Below the pieces are notes generated by a model. That model searched no databases, had not been told where the DNA came from, and was given only the letters and a program-made list of their open reading frames with translations. This document shows, in pieces, positions 39,936 through 52,027 of a stretch of DNA of 64,000 bases. The stretch covers positions 1 through 64,000 of the forward strand of contig CAJYIY010000069.1 in the NCBI GenBank assembly GCA_913775305.1, read 5' to 3'. Made by a program: the position numbers and the translations under genes. Position 1 is the stretch's first letter; every line of letters begins with the position of its first letter. Origin of the DNA: an uncultured Erwinia sp. Its GTDB lineage: Bacteria > Pseudomonadota > Gammaproteobacteria > Enterobacterales > Enterobacteriaceae.

Positions 39936-41133
39936 AATGGATGACTATCTCGTCTAGTAACTGTTGGCCAAGGAGAGACTTATCGTTGAGCGGTAAGACC
40001 TTCTCTCCTTCCTGCCAAAAAAGGTGAAGAGCATTGGAATCGCTATTGAAACCCTGCCCGGCTTTGGCAACATTGTTGGCGCAGATCAAGTCCAGATTCT
40101 TTCGCGCCCGTTTTTGTTGCGCGTATTCTTCCACATTCTGGGTTTCAGCAGCAAATCCCACTACGTAGGGGCGTCCCTCAGTCAAAGCCGCCACGCCGGC
40201 GACAATATCAGGGTTTTTAACCATTTTCAGGGTAATTTCATCGCCCTGTTTTTTGATTTTTTCTTCGGCAACCGTCGCGGCACGATAGTCAGCAACGGCT
40301 GCACAGCCGATAAAAATATCCTGCTGCGCCGCCCGATCCATAACCGCGCGCTGCATTTCAAGCGCAGTCGTCACATCGATGCGGTTGGCCAAAGGCGGGG
40401 TCGGCAATTCAACGGGCCCTGCCACAAGTATGACGCTGGCCCCGCGTTTTGCAGCAGCAGCGGCAATGGCAAATCCCATCTTACCGGAGCTGTGATTACT
40501 GATGAAACGCACCGGATCCAGCGCTTCGCGAGTGGGGCCCGCAGTGATCATAATACGAAGATGTTGCAGATCGTCGACGGGACTGGCCCAGCTTACGGCC
40601 AGATCCACAATCGTCAACGGATCGAGCATGCGCCCCGGGCCAACGTCACCGCAGGCCTGGCTACCGCTGTCCGGCCCCCAGATCATGACGCCGCGCTGCG
40701 CCAGCTGCTGTAGATTATGCTGAGTGGGCAGTGCGCGATACATTTGCTGATTCATGGCAGGAACAACCGCGACGGGAGCGGCCGTGGCCAGGCATAGCGT
40801 AGTGACGAGGTCGTTAGCCATTCCGGCCGTGATGCGAGCGATGAGATCGGCCGTTGCCGGTGCCAGAATCACCAGGTCCGCCCATTTTCCCAACTCTATG
40901 TGGCCCATTGCCGCCTCGGCAGCCGGGTCGAGCAAATCATCCGATACCGGGAAACCGGAAACTGCTTGTAAGCTGAGCGGGGTGATAAATGCTTTCGCAG
41001 CATCGGTCAACACCACACGGACTTCTGCACCGCGATCGCGGAGCCTGCGTACCAGCTCAGGTGTTTTATAGGCGGCAATACCGCCGCTGACGCCCAGCAC
41101 AATCCGCTTTCCCGATAATCCCATCATCTGCAT
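39913..41133 (-). CDS. coaBC: CoaBC (Dfp), phosphopantothenoylcysteine synthetase/decarboxylase
   Basis: Bifunctional coenzyme A enzyme. The N-terminal flavoprotein decarboxylase CoaC (about 1-190) has [15 protein letters not shown], the active His in [20 protein letters not shown] and the Cys loop [13 protein letters not shown]. The C-terminal synthetase CoaB (about 191-406) has [26 protein letters not shown] and the lysine motif EKIKKQ. Three ATG codons compete for the start (41133, 41127, 41124); AAGG is four bases before the first. Overlaps dut; diverges from radC. Confidence 0.97.
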   Translation of the reverse strand: MQMMGLSGKRIVLGVSGGIAAYKTPELVRRLRDRGAEVRVVLTDAAKAFITPLSLQAVSGFPVSDDLLDPAAEAAMGHIELGKWADLVILAPATADLIARITAGMANDLVTTLCLATAAPVAVVPAMNQQMYRALPTQHNLQQLAQRGVMIWGPDSGSQACGDVGPGRMLDPLTIVDLAVSWASPVDDLQHLRIMITAGPTREALDPVRFISNHSSGKMGFAIAAAAAKRGASVILVAGPVELPTPPLANRIDVTTALEMQRAVMDRAAQQDIFIGCAAVADYRAATVAEEKIKKQGDEITLKMVKNPDIVAGVAALTEGRPYVVGFAAETQNVEEYAQQKRARKNLDLICANNVAKAGQGFNSDSNALHLFWQEGEKVLPLNDKSLLGQQLLDEIVIHYDEKNRR

Positions 41134-41321
41134 TTCGCCTTCTTTTGAGCCTGCCCGGTATTGTTGTACCGCAATGGCGGATATTTTATCACATTCGACC
41201 AGGCAGGTTATTTTTCGCCTCGTAACCTTTGCGATCTGCCTCGTAAAGCTGGTGGGTGAAGATAGAAAAGTACTGTATATAATGACATGATTTTGCGTAT
41301 TCAGGCAAGGAGACGCAGAAG

Positions 41322-41993
41322 ATGGAAAATAAGTGGCAGGGTTTGCCCCCGCGTGAAAAGCTGATCAAAAGTGGCGCGGCAACGCTGAGCGATAGCGAAC
41401 TGCTGGCTATTTTTTTGCGCACCGGCACGCGCGGTGTGCATGTGATGGAACTTTCGCAGCGTTTAATCAATCACTTTGGGTCACTGTATCGGCTGATGCA
41501 TGCGACCAAAGAAGACTTTCAGGCGATAAGCGGGATAGGCGTCGCCAAATATGCGCAGATTCATGCTGTAGCCCAGCTGGCGCGGCGGAGTTTTACCTGC
41601 CGTGAGGCACTGAAGCATGACACTGTGACCAGCTCGAAGCAAATGCTGGACTTTTTACACAGTACGCTAGGTCATCGCGAGCGCGAGATCTTCCAGGTGA
41701 TTTTTTTTGATAACCAGCATCGGGTTATCCATACCTGCGAGATGTTCAGCGGTACCATTAACAGCGTGGAAGTGCATCCACGGGAAATTGTACGCGAAGC
41801 CTTAAAACACAATGCGGCGGCGATGATCCTGGCACATAATCACCCCTCTGGTCTGGCGCAACCCAGTCGAGCCGACCGTGATATTACTGAGCAAATTATC
41901 TGTGCCTGCACGTTGCTGAATATTCGCGTCCTTGACCATATCGTGATTGGCCGAGGTGAATATGTTTCTTTTGCAGAGCAGGGATGGATGTAA
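41322..41993 (+). CDS. radC: RadC family protein (JAMM/MPN domain)
   Basis: 223-residue protein with an N-terminal helix-hairpin-helix-like region ([18 protein letters not shown], about 67-84) and a C-terminal JAMM metal-binding domain, [16 protein letters not shown] at about 170-185, with the catalytic Glu in [11 protein letters not shown]. Named for DNA repair, but the function is unproven. 222 residues in E. coli. Divergent from coaBC and upstream of rpmB, as in E. coli. A TATAAT at 41278-41283 is a candidate -10. Confidence 0.94.
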   Translation: MENKWQGLPPREKLIKSGAATLSDSELLAIFLRTGTRGVHVMELSQRLINHFGSLYRLMHATKEDFQAISGIGVAKYAQIHAVAQLARRSFTCREALKHDTVTSSKQMLDFLHSTLGHREREIFQVIFFDNQHRVIHTCEMFSGTINSVEVHPREIVREALKHNAAAMILAHNHPSGLAQPSRADRDITEQIICACTLLNIRVLDHIVIGRGEYVSFAEQGWM

Positions 41994-42115
41994 AGAATCA
42001 TATTTTCCTTGTCCTGAGCCTGAATGTCGGGCTGATTCGCATACAAAAACAGGCTGTTTCACAGGCAATTAAGACGGTTGCAGGCGATCCAGAGGGATCT
42101 TTATCTGTTCGGGAC

Positions 42116-42144
42116 TTGAGCACTCGCGCTACAGGGCGTATACT
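42116..42144 (+). promoter_or_regulatory. rpmB-rpmG promoter
   Basis: TTGAGC (42116-42121), 17-base spacer, TATACT (42139-42144). The GC-rich start region follows, giving a leader of about 140 nt before rpmB. Good sigma-70 match. Confidence 0.75.
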
Positions 42145-42268
42145 ACGCCACCTTTGAGAATCTCGGGTTTGGCGTTTGGGCCTGCTCAGCGGGTTCACAT
42201 AGAACTCGCCTGGATGGGCTATTAGTCTGACGAGGCGGCCAAAACCTTATTTTTAAAGCTCGAGCTGA

Positions 42269-42526
<258 letters not shown>

Positions 42527-42539
42527 GGTAAGGAACTGA

Positions 42540-42710
<171 letters not shown>

Positions 42711-42724
42711 TTAATCTCAGTTGA

Positions 42725-42751
42725 AAAACCCGGCTCCGGCCGGGTTTTTTT
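42725..42751 (+). terminator. Terminator of rpmBG
   Basis: AAAACCCGGC-TCC-GGCCGGGTTTT-type hairpin with T7, 14 bases after the rpmG stop. Confidence 0.92.
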
Positions 42752-42813
42752 GTTTCTGGGTTTTGTATTAGAGTACTGCATCGTTATGTCGATACGCCAA
42801 CGGGAGTGGGAAG

Positions 42814-43623
42814 ATGCCAGAATTGCCTGAAGTAGAAACCAGCCGACGCGGCATAGAACCTCATCTGGTTGGCGCAACGATACTGCACGCCGTGGTACGT
42901 AATGCCCGCCTGCGCTGGCCCGTCTCACACGAGATTCATGCGCTCAGCGATCAGCCGGTCCTCAGCGTTCAGCGGCGAGCAAAATATCTGCTGCTGGAGC
43001 TGCCAACAGGATGGATTATCATCCACCTCGGCATGTCCGGCAGCCTGCGCGTGCTGCCACACGAACTGCCGCCGGCGAAACACGATCACGTTGACCTGGT
43101 CATGAGCAACGGCAAGGTGCTGCGCTATACCGATCCCCGCCGCTTCGGCGCCTGGCTGTGGTGTACTGACCTCACAGCCAGCTCAGTTCTCGCCCATCTT
43201 GGCCCTGAACCACTCGGGGACAGTTTTAACGGCGAGTATCTCTTTGCCAAATCGCGCGGTAAGCGTACGGCGATCAAACCCTGGCTGATGGACAACAAGC
43301 TGGTGGTCGGAGTGGGCAACATTTACGCCAGTGAATCCCTGTTCGTCGCCGGGATCCATCCCGATCGTCCGGCGATGGCGTTAAGCGAAACGGAAGCTCA
43401 TTTGCTGGTGGCAACAATTAAAGCGGTACTGCTGCGTTCGATCGAGCAGGGGGGCACGACGCTGCGTGATTTTCTGCAAAGCGATGGGAAGCCCGGCTAC
43501 TTTGCTCAGGAACTGCAGGTGTATGGGCGGGCGGGAGAACCGTGCCGCGCATGCGGCACGCCGATAGAAAGCAGCAAACACACGCAGAGAAGCACCTATT
43601 TCTGTCCGCGCTGCCAGAAATAG
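42814..43623 (+). CDS. mutM: MutM (Fpg), formamidopyrimidine-DNA glycosylase
   Basis: Removes 8-oxoguanine and formamidopyrimidines. The catalytic Pro2-Glu3 is in [13 protein letters not shown]. The helix-two-turn-helix with [20 protein letters not shown] follows, and the C-terminal zinc finger [26 protein letters not shown] has all four cysteines. 269 residues as in E. coli. Converges with coaD, two bases apart, as in E. coli. Confidence 0.98.
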   Translation: MPELPEVETSRRGIEPHLVGATILHAVVRNARLRWPVSHEIHALSDQPVLSVQRRAKYLLLELPTGWIIIHLGMSGSLRVLPHELPPAKHDHVDLVMSNGKVLRYTDPRRFGAWLWCTDLTASSVLAHLGPEPLGDSFNGEYLFAKSRGKRTAIKPWLMDNKLVVGVGNIYASESLFVAGIHPDRPAMALSETEAHLLVATIKAVLLRSIEQGGTTLRDFLQSDGKPGYFAQELQVYGRAGEPCRACGTPIESSKHTQRSTYFCPRCQK

Positions 43624-43625
43624 AC

Positions 43626-44875
<1,250 letters not shown>

Positions 44876-46153
44876 TTAGTGATTCCGCTGTGGCAGGTGA
44901 GGCTCCAGGAGATGGAGCAGGCGCTGCAGTGCACCCTGATTCTGGTGCAGAACATCAACCGCATGGCGACCATAATAGAGGCGATAGTCCTCGTCGGTGA
45001 GTAACGTACCAATTTCTTTATCCAACGAGTCGGCATCTGTCACGGTGATCAGGCCATCCGCCTGCTGCAGTCGAGAGCATATATCTTTGAAATTAAACGT
45101 GTGTGGTCCCATCAGTACCGGAATAGCATGAGCCGCAGGCTCCAGCGGATTATGGCCACCGCGCTCAACCAGACTGCCACCCACGAAAGCCAGATCGGCA
45201 ATTCCGTAAAGTAACATCAGTTCGCCCATGGTATCACCGATCACCACCTGAGTACTGCCGGAGGGGATTTCCCCGCTGCTGCGTAGCGTATAGCTCATTC
45301 CGGCTTTTTGCGTCAGGTTACGTGCGGTGTCGAAGCGCTCAGGATGACGCGGTACGAGGATGAGCAACAGCGTCGGGAAGCGGGTAAGCAGCTTGCGGTG
45401 CGCGTCCAGAATAATACTTTCTTCACCTTCATGGGTGCTGGTCGCTATCCAGACAGGGCGATGCGGTGCCCACTGGCGGCGTAGCGTCACCGCGCGTGCC
45501 GCCAGTTCAGGAGTAACGGAAATATCGAACTTCAGGCTACCGGTTACTGCCAGATGTGAACGTTTCAGCCCCAGGCTGACAAAGCGCTCACCGTCTTCCT
45601 GATTTTGCGCCGCAATCAGGGTGATTTTCTGCAGCATGCGCTTCATAAATTTAGCGATTTTCTGATAGCCCCTAGCTGAACGTTCCGACAGGCGGGCATT
45701 GGCGATCACCAGTGGAATTTTACGCGCGTGCAGCAGAGAGACCATATTGGGCCAGAGTTCGGTTTCCATAATGATAACCAGCCGGGGATTGACGGTATCA
45801 AGGAAGCGATTCATCGCGCCGGGTAAATCATAGGGCAGATAAACATGGTGAACGTCTTTGCCAAACGCCGAGCTGGCACGCTCTGAACCCGTTGGTGTCA
45901 TGGTCGTGACGACGATGGGGAGATCGGGATAGCGGTGCCGCAGCGCGCGAACCAGGGGAATGGCGGCCAGGGTTTCTCCGACAGAGACCGAATGCAGCAG
46001 GATCCCATCCGGCTTTACTTTCCCTTTGCAGAAACCATAGCGTTCAGCCCATCGCAGACGATAGGCAGGCGCTTTCCGCCCTCGTAGCCAGAGACGGAGC
46101 CAGATGAAGGGCTGAATGAGATACAGCAAAACGGTATAAATGGTAATCATCAC
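44876..46153 (-). CDS. waaA: WaaA (KdtA), Kdo transferase
   Basis: Adds Kdo residues to lipid IVA at the inner face of the inner membrane (GT30). The 425 residues start with a membrane anchor (MMITIYTVLLYLIQPFIWLRL). The region WAERYGF and HSVSVGETLAA, containing the catalytic Glu, lies in the N-terminal domain. The C-terminal domain has GSLVERGGHNPLEPAA, the nucleotide-binding part. Length equals E. coli WaaA. First gene of waaA-waaE-coaD on the minus strand. Confidence 0.98.
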   Translation of the reverse strand: MMITIYTVLLYLIQPFIWLRLWLRGRKAPAYRLRWAERYGFCKGKVKPDGILLHSVSVGETLAAIPLVRALRHRYPDLPIVVTTMTPTGSERASSAFGKDVHHVYLPYDLPGAMNRFLDTVNPRLVIIMETELWPNMVSLLHARKIPLVIANARLSERSARGYQKIAKFMKRMLQKITLIAAQNQEDGERFVSLGLKRSHLAVTGSLKFDISVTPELAARAVTLRRQWAPHRPVWIATSTHEGEESIILDAHRKLLTRFPTLLLILVPRHPERFDTARNLTQKAGMSYTLRSSGEIPSGSTQVVIGDTMGELMLLYGIADLAFVGGSLVERGGHNPLEPAAHAIPVLMGPHTFNFKDICSRLQQADGLITVTDADSLDKEIGTLLTDEDYRLYYGRHAVDVLHQNQGALQRLLHLLEPHLPQRNH

Positions 46154-46595
46154 ATTGTTTTTTCAGGTGAAAAGAGACTTATGCCCAGAGATTGCCAATA
46201 AAAGAAATGAGAGGCCATGTTATCAGATAAGTGCCGCTTGCTCACACTACTTCATCACCCAGCCCTCCTACAACTGAGCACCGCTTGTGCCGCACAGGAA
46301 ATCTGGCAGGAGCAAGGTATCTTCCGGTATTGATACACAAAAACTTTTAGGATATTCATCTGCAAATATTATTGAAATTTATTATTTTATTGGTTTGATA
46401 GTGCTTTTATTTTTTTAACAGGATGTGAGTCATTTACCGCGATGTGATGTCTGACAGTTAGGAATGACAGATTACTGCCATCACCCGAAGCGGGTTGACG
46501 CACAATTTTTAGTCGCAGACAGGATGCTATCAGGTCAGGTTCAGGGAGGAGGGATACTTTTTCAGCACTGAAGAGTGTTTGCCAGCAGGATTGTA
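46154..46595. other. Gene-free region between waaA and a GT9 gene
   Basis: About 440 bp between divergent genes. The middle (46330-46430) is AT-rich. No ORF, ops/JUMPstart element or clear promoter was identified, although promoters of both flanking units must lie here. Confidence 0.5.
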
Positions 46596-47612
46596 ATGAA
46601 AAATATTTTGATTATTCGCCGTGACAATATTGGCGATTTGGTGTGTACCACGCCGCTGATTGAAGGGGTCAAATCTGCCTGGCCCGATGCCAGCGTATAC
46701 TTATTGATCAACACCGTCAGTCAGGACGTGGTCGAAAATAATCCTCATATCGAAAAAACGTTCATCTATCGTAAAGCCAAGCATTGTAAGAAAAATGAGA
46801 GCAAGTTTGGTCTTTATCTTGATCGGCTTATCATTTTTATGCGTCTGCGCCGCATTCGCTTTGATGCGGTGATCCTGGCAAACCCGAACCCCTGTCTCTA
46901 CAGCCTTCGGCTGGCGAAATTGGCCGGGGCAAAACATATCATCGGTGCGGATACCGGCGACCGGGCGATAAATGTTCCTTTCCGTCCTGCGGATTTCATT
47001 GGCGAACATCAGGTTGAACGGACGTTCAGCTATCTTGCTGCTATCACCGATAAAAAGATGGCGATTCCGCCGGTGCGAATTTGGCTGAGCGAGATGGAAC
47101 GGCAGCAGGCTGCTCGGCGTTTTGCCGAGCGAAGCGACACTGAAGGCCCGGTTCTGGCGGTGCATATCAGCAGTCGTAGCCCTAAACGTCGCTGGCCGCT
47201 GGAACATTATGTCGAGATTATTCAGCGCCATCTGACGACCGGCAACGGCAGCGTAGTGATCTTCTGGTCACCGCAGGGAACTCTGGCGCCGGATGATATC
47301 GGTGATGAACATCGCGCCGGGCAGTTACTGGCTGCCTGTGCCAGCGACCGTGTTTCACTTTATCCCACCGCGTCGGTGCGCGAACTGGTGGCGGCGTATG
47401 AACACTGCGATCGCCTGTTGTGCAGCGATGGAGGCCAGATGCATCTGGCCTCGGCGATGAACAGGAAGCAGGTCGTGCTGTTTGGTGACACGGATATCAA
47501 GGTCTGGCATCCGTGGTCCGGCGATTACCGGATTATGCAGACGCCATCTGGTGACAGCGCCGATGTCAGCGTTGATGAGGTCTGGCTGCAGTTGCTAAGC
47601 CTGGCGGATTGA
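46596..47612 (+). CDS. GT9-family glycosyltransferase (heptosyltransferase-like), unassigned
   Basis: 338-residue protein of the ADP-heptose:LPS heptosyltransferase family. The N-terminal motif is NILIIRRDNIGDLVCTTPLI. HISSRSPKRRWPLEHY is in the middle, and the acceptor/donor loop SDGGQMHLASAMNRKQVVLFG is near residue 280. The extended frame to 46575 (TTG) is rejected because AGGA stands five bases before the ATG at 46596. It is on the opposite strand to its neighbours and overlaps the 3' end of the convergent WabH-like gene by 18 bp. It may add an outer-core or side heptose; substrate unknown. Confidence 0.9.
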   Translation: MKNILIIRRDNIGDLVCTTPLIEGVKSAWPDASVYLLINTVSQDVVENNPHIEKTFIYRKAKHCKKNESKFGLYLDRLIIFMRLRRIRFDAVILANPNPCLYSLRLAKLAGAKHIIGADTGDRAINVPFRPADFIGEHQVERTFSYLAAITDKKMAIPPVRIWLSEMERQQAARRFAERSDTEGPVLAVHISSRSPKRRWPLEHYVEIIQRHLTTGNGSVVIFWSPQGTLAPDDIGDEHRAGQLLAACASDRVSLYPTASVRELVAAYEHCDRLLCSDGGQMHLASAMNRKQVVLFGDTDIKVWHPWSGDYRIMQTPSGDSADVSVDEVWLQLLSLAD

Positions 47613-48710
47613 TTTCTCCTGAAGTGCCAGATACTGCCGGCAAACGGGTTCTAAATCATATTCGCTAAGTTTTTGACTATCGATTAAGGGTGGCGAATGC
47701 CAGGTCGCTGCTATTTTTTCAGCCAGTGAATCGACATTGAGCTCTGCCAGCGCCTCGCTCATCCCCATACGTTCGAGAATTTCCGCTGGCCCACCCGGGC
47801 AGCGAGTGCTGACCACGGGGGTGCCGCACAGCATCGCTTCCACCAGCACATTGCCGAAGCCTTCACTATCCGAGCTCAGCACCAGCATCCTGGCGTGCCT
47901 GATAAGCGGGTAGGGATTAGCCTGAAAACCGGCGAAAACCACCCGGTCATCAATACCCAGACGAACGGCCAGCGCCTTCGTCTGCGCGATCTGATTGTCG
48001 TCACCGGTACCTGCCAGCACCAGTTTGGCCGGAATGCCTGATGCGGCGAAGGCTTCGAGCAGGCGGTCGTGCCGTTTGTGTGGATGAAAACGGCCAACGT
48101 GGACGATATAAGGCACGCCAGCGGGAGAGAAGGGCTCCGCGGCCTGCTGCAAAATGCCTTCAATATCGAAGGGGTTGTTAATCACCGCCAGGCGAGCGGG
48201 AGAAATCGCCAGCTGTTGAGTCAGATCCTCGCCGACCGCACGGGAGACAGCGACGATATTTTTGCCCTGATAGACCCGGGCAATCTTGCGCAGCTTCAGC
48301 CAGCGGCTGAATCCGCTGCGATGACCAAGATATGAGGTAGAGAGGATACCGTGGATGCAGTACCACAGTTTCTGCGGAGGAAGGGTTTTGCATCGCGAGA
48401 CGATACGATCGGTTTTATGCAGATTGGAGAAGATCAAATCATAGCTGCCGTTTTGTGATTCACTTACCGCGATGGCATCATCCAGCGCGGCTGCGCGGCG
48501 CGAAAGTTCGGTGAGCTTACGCCAGGGCGCTTTGCTCGGGCTTTCCACGATCTGATAATCAATCCCGTCCGGAATAGCGTAATGACACACCTTACGCAGC
48601 GAAAACAGGCTCACATCATGGCCCATCTTCTGCATCCCTTCGCATAACGTCAGGACCACTTTTTCGGCACCACCACCCGGCAGGCCGTCAATAATCATCA
48701 AAATACGCAT
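47595..48710 (-). CDS. wabH: GT4 LPS core glycosyltransferase, WabH-like
   Basis: 371-residue retaining glycosyltransferase. Starts RILMIIDGLPGGGAEKVVLTL (donor domain glycine loop), has VGRFHPHKRHDRLLEAF at about 215-231 and the EX7E motif SEGFGNVLVEAM at about 285-296. In Klebsiella WabH, a similar protein next to wabG, transfers GlcNAc to the core galacturonic acid. The name is given from similarity remembered and from the neighbourhood (wabG, waaQ, wabN-like), so it is less certain than the family. Follows wabG by 3 bp. Confidence 0.85.
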   Translation of the reverse strand: MRILMIIDGLPGGGAEKVVLTLCEGMQKMGHDVSLFSLRKVCHYAIPDGIDYQIVESPSKAPWRKLTELSRRAAALDDAIAVSESQNGSYDLIFSNLHKTDRIVSRCKTLPPQKLWYCIHGILSTSYLGHRSGFSRWLKLRKIARVYQGKNIVAVSRAVGEDLTQQLAISPARLAVINNPFDIEGILQQAAEPFSPAGVPYIVHVGRFHPHKRHDRLLEAFAASGIPAKLVLAGTGDDNQIAQTKALAVRLGIDDRVVFAGFQANPYPLIRHARMLVLSSDSEGFGNVLVEAMLCGTPVVSTRCPGGPAEILERMGMSEALAELNVDSLAEKIAATWHSPPLIDSQKLSEYDLEPVCRQYLALQEKSIRQA

Positions 48711-48713
48711 CGG

Positions 48714-49841
48714 TTAGTCCAGAATCTGTTGATAAAGCGATACCAGCTGCTGTGACAGCCGCTGCGGTGTTGACGCCATCACCTGCTCACGAGCCGCCAG
48801 CGACATCCTGCTGTCGGTCGCCTGTTCAGGAAGTGCCATGACTGCATCGCGCAGTGCATTAATGTCCAGCGCGTCGCACACATAGCCATTCTGCCCAGGC
48901 TGAATAAACTCTGCGCCGCCGCAGGTCGTTGAGGTGATCACCGGCAGGCCGCAGGCCATCGCCTCCAGGATAACATTGGGGAACGGATCGTACAGCGTAG
49001 GCAGCAGCAATCCATCGGCGGCCTGATACCACGGCAGCGTATCCGACTGCATGCCGACAAAACGGATCCGTTCGGCACAGCCCAGTTCTGCGGCCAGCGC
49101 CTGATACTGTTTCTCTGCCTTATCTTTGCCGACCACCAGCAGGTAGCGATCGGTCCTGGCTACGGCGCGTATCGCCGCCGCCAGACCTTTTCGTTCGAAG
49201 CCGGAACCAACATAAATCAGCACGCTGGCATCCAGCGGCAGAGCGATTTTTTGCCGGATCGCCATGCGCGTTGCCATGTCTGCCGGTACGAATTGAGCAG
49301 TATTGATCGCGTTATAAATAACGTGGATCTTGTCGCTGGTGACGCCAAACCGCTGGATGATCTCCTGCTTAACCATCTCCGCATTACAGATAACGGCTTT
49401 TAGCGCCGGCGAAGCATACATGGCTTTTTCTGCCGCCATGACGTAGCGATGATAGCGACTGGTCATTAGCAATTTATGCCGCCAGCCGGGCATCAGCTGG
49501 CCACGCAGTTCAAGCCAGCGCTGATGAACGCCATCCCCAGCGCGGTAAATATCGCATCCGGCAATCCGCTCATGGCTCTGAACGATATCGAAATTTTCAC
49601 GCTGCCACAGCGCTCGTGCGGCGTCGGCAAAACCCCGCTCGCGGCTGATGCGGCCCCATTTTATCGGATTACAGAGATGAAGATGCCAGCCAGGTTGACG
49701 CTGTCCCTGCCATTCGCGGGTAATCACGTTCAGGTCCAGTGCCTGCTGATCCAGCGCTTCCAGTGCGCGGGCTATAAAACGCTCGGCACCGCCGTCGGGA
49801 CGGTATTTTTGCCGTACAAGAGCCAGCCTGATGGGTTTCAT
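48714..49841 (-). CDS. wabG: WabG, LPS core GT4 uronic acid transferase
   Basis: 375-residue GT4 enzyme. In Klebsiella WabG adds galacturonic acid to heptose II, a step needed for outer core. The start RLALVRQKYRPDGGAERFIARALEAL and the internal NVITREWQGQRQP...HLCNPIKWGRISRERGFA, SHERIAGCDIYRAGDGVHQRWL are characteristic. The C-terminal domain has YVGSGFERKGLAAAI and DPFPNVILEAMACGLP. Its ATG overlaps the waaQ TGA (ATGA), so waaQ-wabG-wabH form one operon. Confidence 0.93.
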   Translation of the reverse strand: MKPIRLALVRQKYRPDGGAERFIARALEALDQQALDLNVITREWQGQRQPGWHLHLCNPIKWGRISRERGFADAARALWQRENFDIVQSHERIAGCDIYRAGDGVHQRWLELRGQLMPGWRHKLLMTSRYHRYVMAAEKAMYASPALKAVICNAEMVKQEIIQRFGVTSDKIHVIYNAINTAQFVPADMATRMAIRQKIALPLDASVLIYVGSGFERKGLAAAIRAVARTDRYLLVVGKDKAEKQYQALAAELGCAERIRFVGMQSDTLPWYQAADGLLLPTLYDPFPNVILEAMACGLPVITSTTCGGAEFIQPGQNGYVCDALDINALRDAVMALPEQATDSRMSLAAREQVMASTPQRLSQQLVSLYQQILD

Positions 49842-50908
49842 ACTAAAAGCCTCCGTGCTGCAGCCAGTACATCGCCAACGGGGATGGCATCCAGATAGCG
49901 CTCGCTGGTCTGCGTATCAACGCTGTCCGGATCCGGCAGGGGAGCATAATCGCCTGCCCAGATGATTTCACCTTTAACCTGCCAGGGGCGCCAGAATACC
50001 AGTTTTGAGGGGCCAAAAAGTGCGACAGTTGGCGTCTGCAAAGCTGCGGCCATATGCATAGGCACGGAGTCCACACCGATGAACAGCCGCGCACCGTCAA
50101 TCAGGGCGGCGAGCTGAGTCAGGGTAAGTTTTCCGGCCAGAGAAAGAACGCCTTCCCGCGAGGTCAGCCGCCCGATAATCCCCGCAACCATGGCTTTCTC
50201 TTTACTGTCGGGGCCAGATGTCAGCACGACTTTCTGTCCGTCGTCCAGTAGCGCCTGGACGGTAGCGGCGAACTTTTCCTCACTCCAGCATTTGAAGAAC
50301 CAGCGGGACGTAGGTTGAACAACGATATACTCTTCGGGGCCGGTCAGTGCCTGTACCGCATGGCGATCTGCCGCGGAGTAGTGCATAGCAACGTTATCCT
50401 GCCTCGCTGTCAGCGGTAAAGGGGCCAGCAATGACAGATTCTGCTCTACGGTATGCAGCGTATTATGGTCTGCCGTTGAAACTAACTGCGTGTGGCACAG
50501 GCGCCAAAGCCTTCCCTGACGCTTCGGAAAATCAAACCCCAGCCGCACGGCTGCGCCGGTGAAGCGGGTAACGATCGCGCTTCGCCACTGATCGGCCAGA
50601 TTAAGCACCACATCGTAACGCTGTTTTCTCAGCGTGCTCATCAGTCGCCACTCCTGGCTAATCTGAAAGCGAACACCCTGTTTTTTCCAGCTGCGATCGA
50701 TCGCATAAATCTGATGAATATCAGGATGGCAGCTGAGCATGGCACGGGTTTCTTCGTACAGCAGCACGTCAATTTGAGCATCAGGAAAGGCGGTTTTTAA
50801 CGAGTGAATAACCGGCGTAGTCAGCAACATATCGCCATGGTGGCGAAACTTAATCACCAGGATACGTGATATCCGGTGTGAGGTGTGGGGCAGATCCAGA
50901 GATTCCAT
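49838..50908 (-). CDS. waaQ: WaaQ, LPS heptosyltransferase III
   Basis: Adds heptose III to heptose II of the inner core. GT9 fold of 356 residues. RILVIKFRHHGDMLLTTPVI near the start and VVQPTSRWFFKCW and FIGVDSVPMHMAAALQTPTVALFG in the C-terminal half match E. coli WaaQ (344). First gene of waaQ-wabG-wabH on the minus strand, diverging from the wabN-like gene. In E. coli the waaQ operon depends on RfaH; no ops sequence was found here. Confidence 0.95.
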   Translation of the reverse strand: MESLDLPHTSHRISRILVIKFRHHGDMLLTTPVIHSLKTAFPDAQIDVLLYEETRAMLSCHPDIHQIYAIDRSWKKQGVRFQISQEWRLMSTLRKQRYDVVLNLADQWRSAIVTRFTGAAVRLGFDFPKRQGRLWRLCHTQLVSTADHNTLHTVEQNLSLLAPLPLTARQDNVAMHYSAADRHAVQALTGPEEYIVVQPTSRWFFKCWSEEKFAATVQALLDDGQKVVLTSGPDSKEKAMVAGIIGRLTSREGVLSLAGKLTLTQLAALIDGARLFIGVDSVPMHMAAALQTPTVALFGPSKLVFWRPWQVKGEIIWAGDYAPLPDPDSVDTQTSERYLDAIPVGDVLAAARRLLV

Positions 50909-51069
50909 GCTTTATCGCTGTTCAATAAACCAGTTGTTGATTCTAAAGCAGTCACCAGGGCCTGGCTAGCATCGCCGCCGGGTTTAACCGGAATGACGGG
51001 AATTACCTTTGCGCTTTGATGGCCCGCTACGTAACATAGCCGCAGATAATTGTGCTGACAGGAAAGAAT

Positions 51070-52026
51070 ATGGGTAAGCCCGCGTTTATCATCACTATCG
51101 ATACCGAAGGCGATAATCTTTGGCAAAATCACGATCGGATCACCACCAATAACACCCGATTTTTGCCCCGTTTCCAGCAGCTTTGCGAAAAGTATGCTTT
51201 TAAGCCAACCTGGCTGACAAACTATGAAATGGCGGTCGATCCGGCTTACATTGAGTTTGCCCGTGACGTGATTGCCCGCGATGCCGGAGAAATCGGCATG
51301 CATCTGCACGCGTGGAATAATCCCCCGATACAGGATTTAACCGGCGATGACTGGCGGCACAAACCCTATCTGATTGAATATCCTGAAGCGGTTATGCGTG
51401 AGAAAGTCAGTTTTATCACCCAACTGCTGGAAGATACACTGCAAACGAAAATGCGCAGCCACCGCGCCGGGCGCTGGGCATTTAACGCGTTTTATGCCAG
51501 GTTGCTGATGGAGTTGGGTTATCAGGTTGACTGCTCGGTAACGCCACGCGTCAACTGGCAGTTTTCGCCGGGCGCACCACAGGGGAATGGCGGCACCAAC
51601 TATCAGCACTTCCCGGATCGTGCCTATTTTATTGATCCGCAGGATATTTCCCGGGCGGGGGATTCCCCGCTGCTGGAAGTACCGATGAGCATTCAGTACA
51701 AGCACTCTGCAATGATGAACGGCGTCAAGCAGGGCTGGGATCGTCTGCGCGGCAAGCGACGCAGCCCGTCGGTACACTGGCTGCGGCCAATGCGCGGTAA
51801 TCTTCAGCAGATGATCGGCGTGGCGGAAAAAACGCTGGCCGCAGGCGGTGATTATGTGGAGTTTATGCTGCACTCGTCGGAATTCATGCCCGGCGGCAGC
51901 CCGACATTTAAAACCGAAGCGGATATTAATGCGCTGTATGACGATCTGGAGCAGCTTTTCAGCTGGCTGCATTCGCGTACAACGGGATTAACTTTATCAG
52001 AATATTATCAGAGTAAAGTGGGTTGA
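51070..52026 (+). CDS. WabN-like polysaccharide deacetylase
   Basis: 318-residue protein of the NodB/polysaccharide deacetylase superfamily. The metal-binding Asp and Glu are in IITIDTEGDN (about 7-16), the His motif is GMHLHAW (about 78-84), and RSHRAGRWAF is motif 3. In Klebsiella WabN deacetylates the GlcNAc added by WabH, so presence with wabG and wabH-like genes predicts a free GlcN in the core. The start is the ATG at 51070 with AGGAAAG; the frame opens at a GTG at 51052. No signal peptide, so it acts inside. The next gene starts one base after its stop. Confidence 0.88.
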   Translation: MGKPAFIITIDTEGDNLWQNHDRITTNNTRFLPRFQQLCEKYAFKPTWLTNYEMAVDPAYIEFARDVIARDAGEIGMHLHAWNNPPIQDLTGDDWRHKPYLIEYPEAVMREKVSFITQLLEDTLQTKMRSHRAGRWAFNAFYARLLMELGYQVDCSVTPRVNWQFSPGAPQGNGGTNYQHFPDRAYFIDPQDISRAGDSPLLEVPMSIQYKHSAMMNGVKQGWDRLRGKRRSPSVHWLRPMRGNLQQMIGVAEKTLAAGGDYVEFMLHSSEFMPGGSPTFKTEADINALYDDLEQLFSWLHSRTTGLTLSEYYQSKVG

Positions 52027-52027
52027 G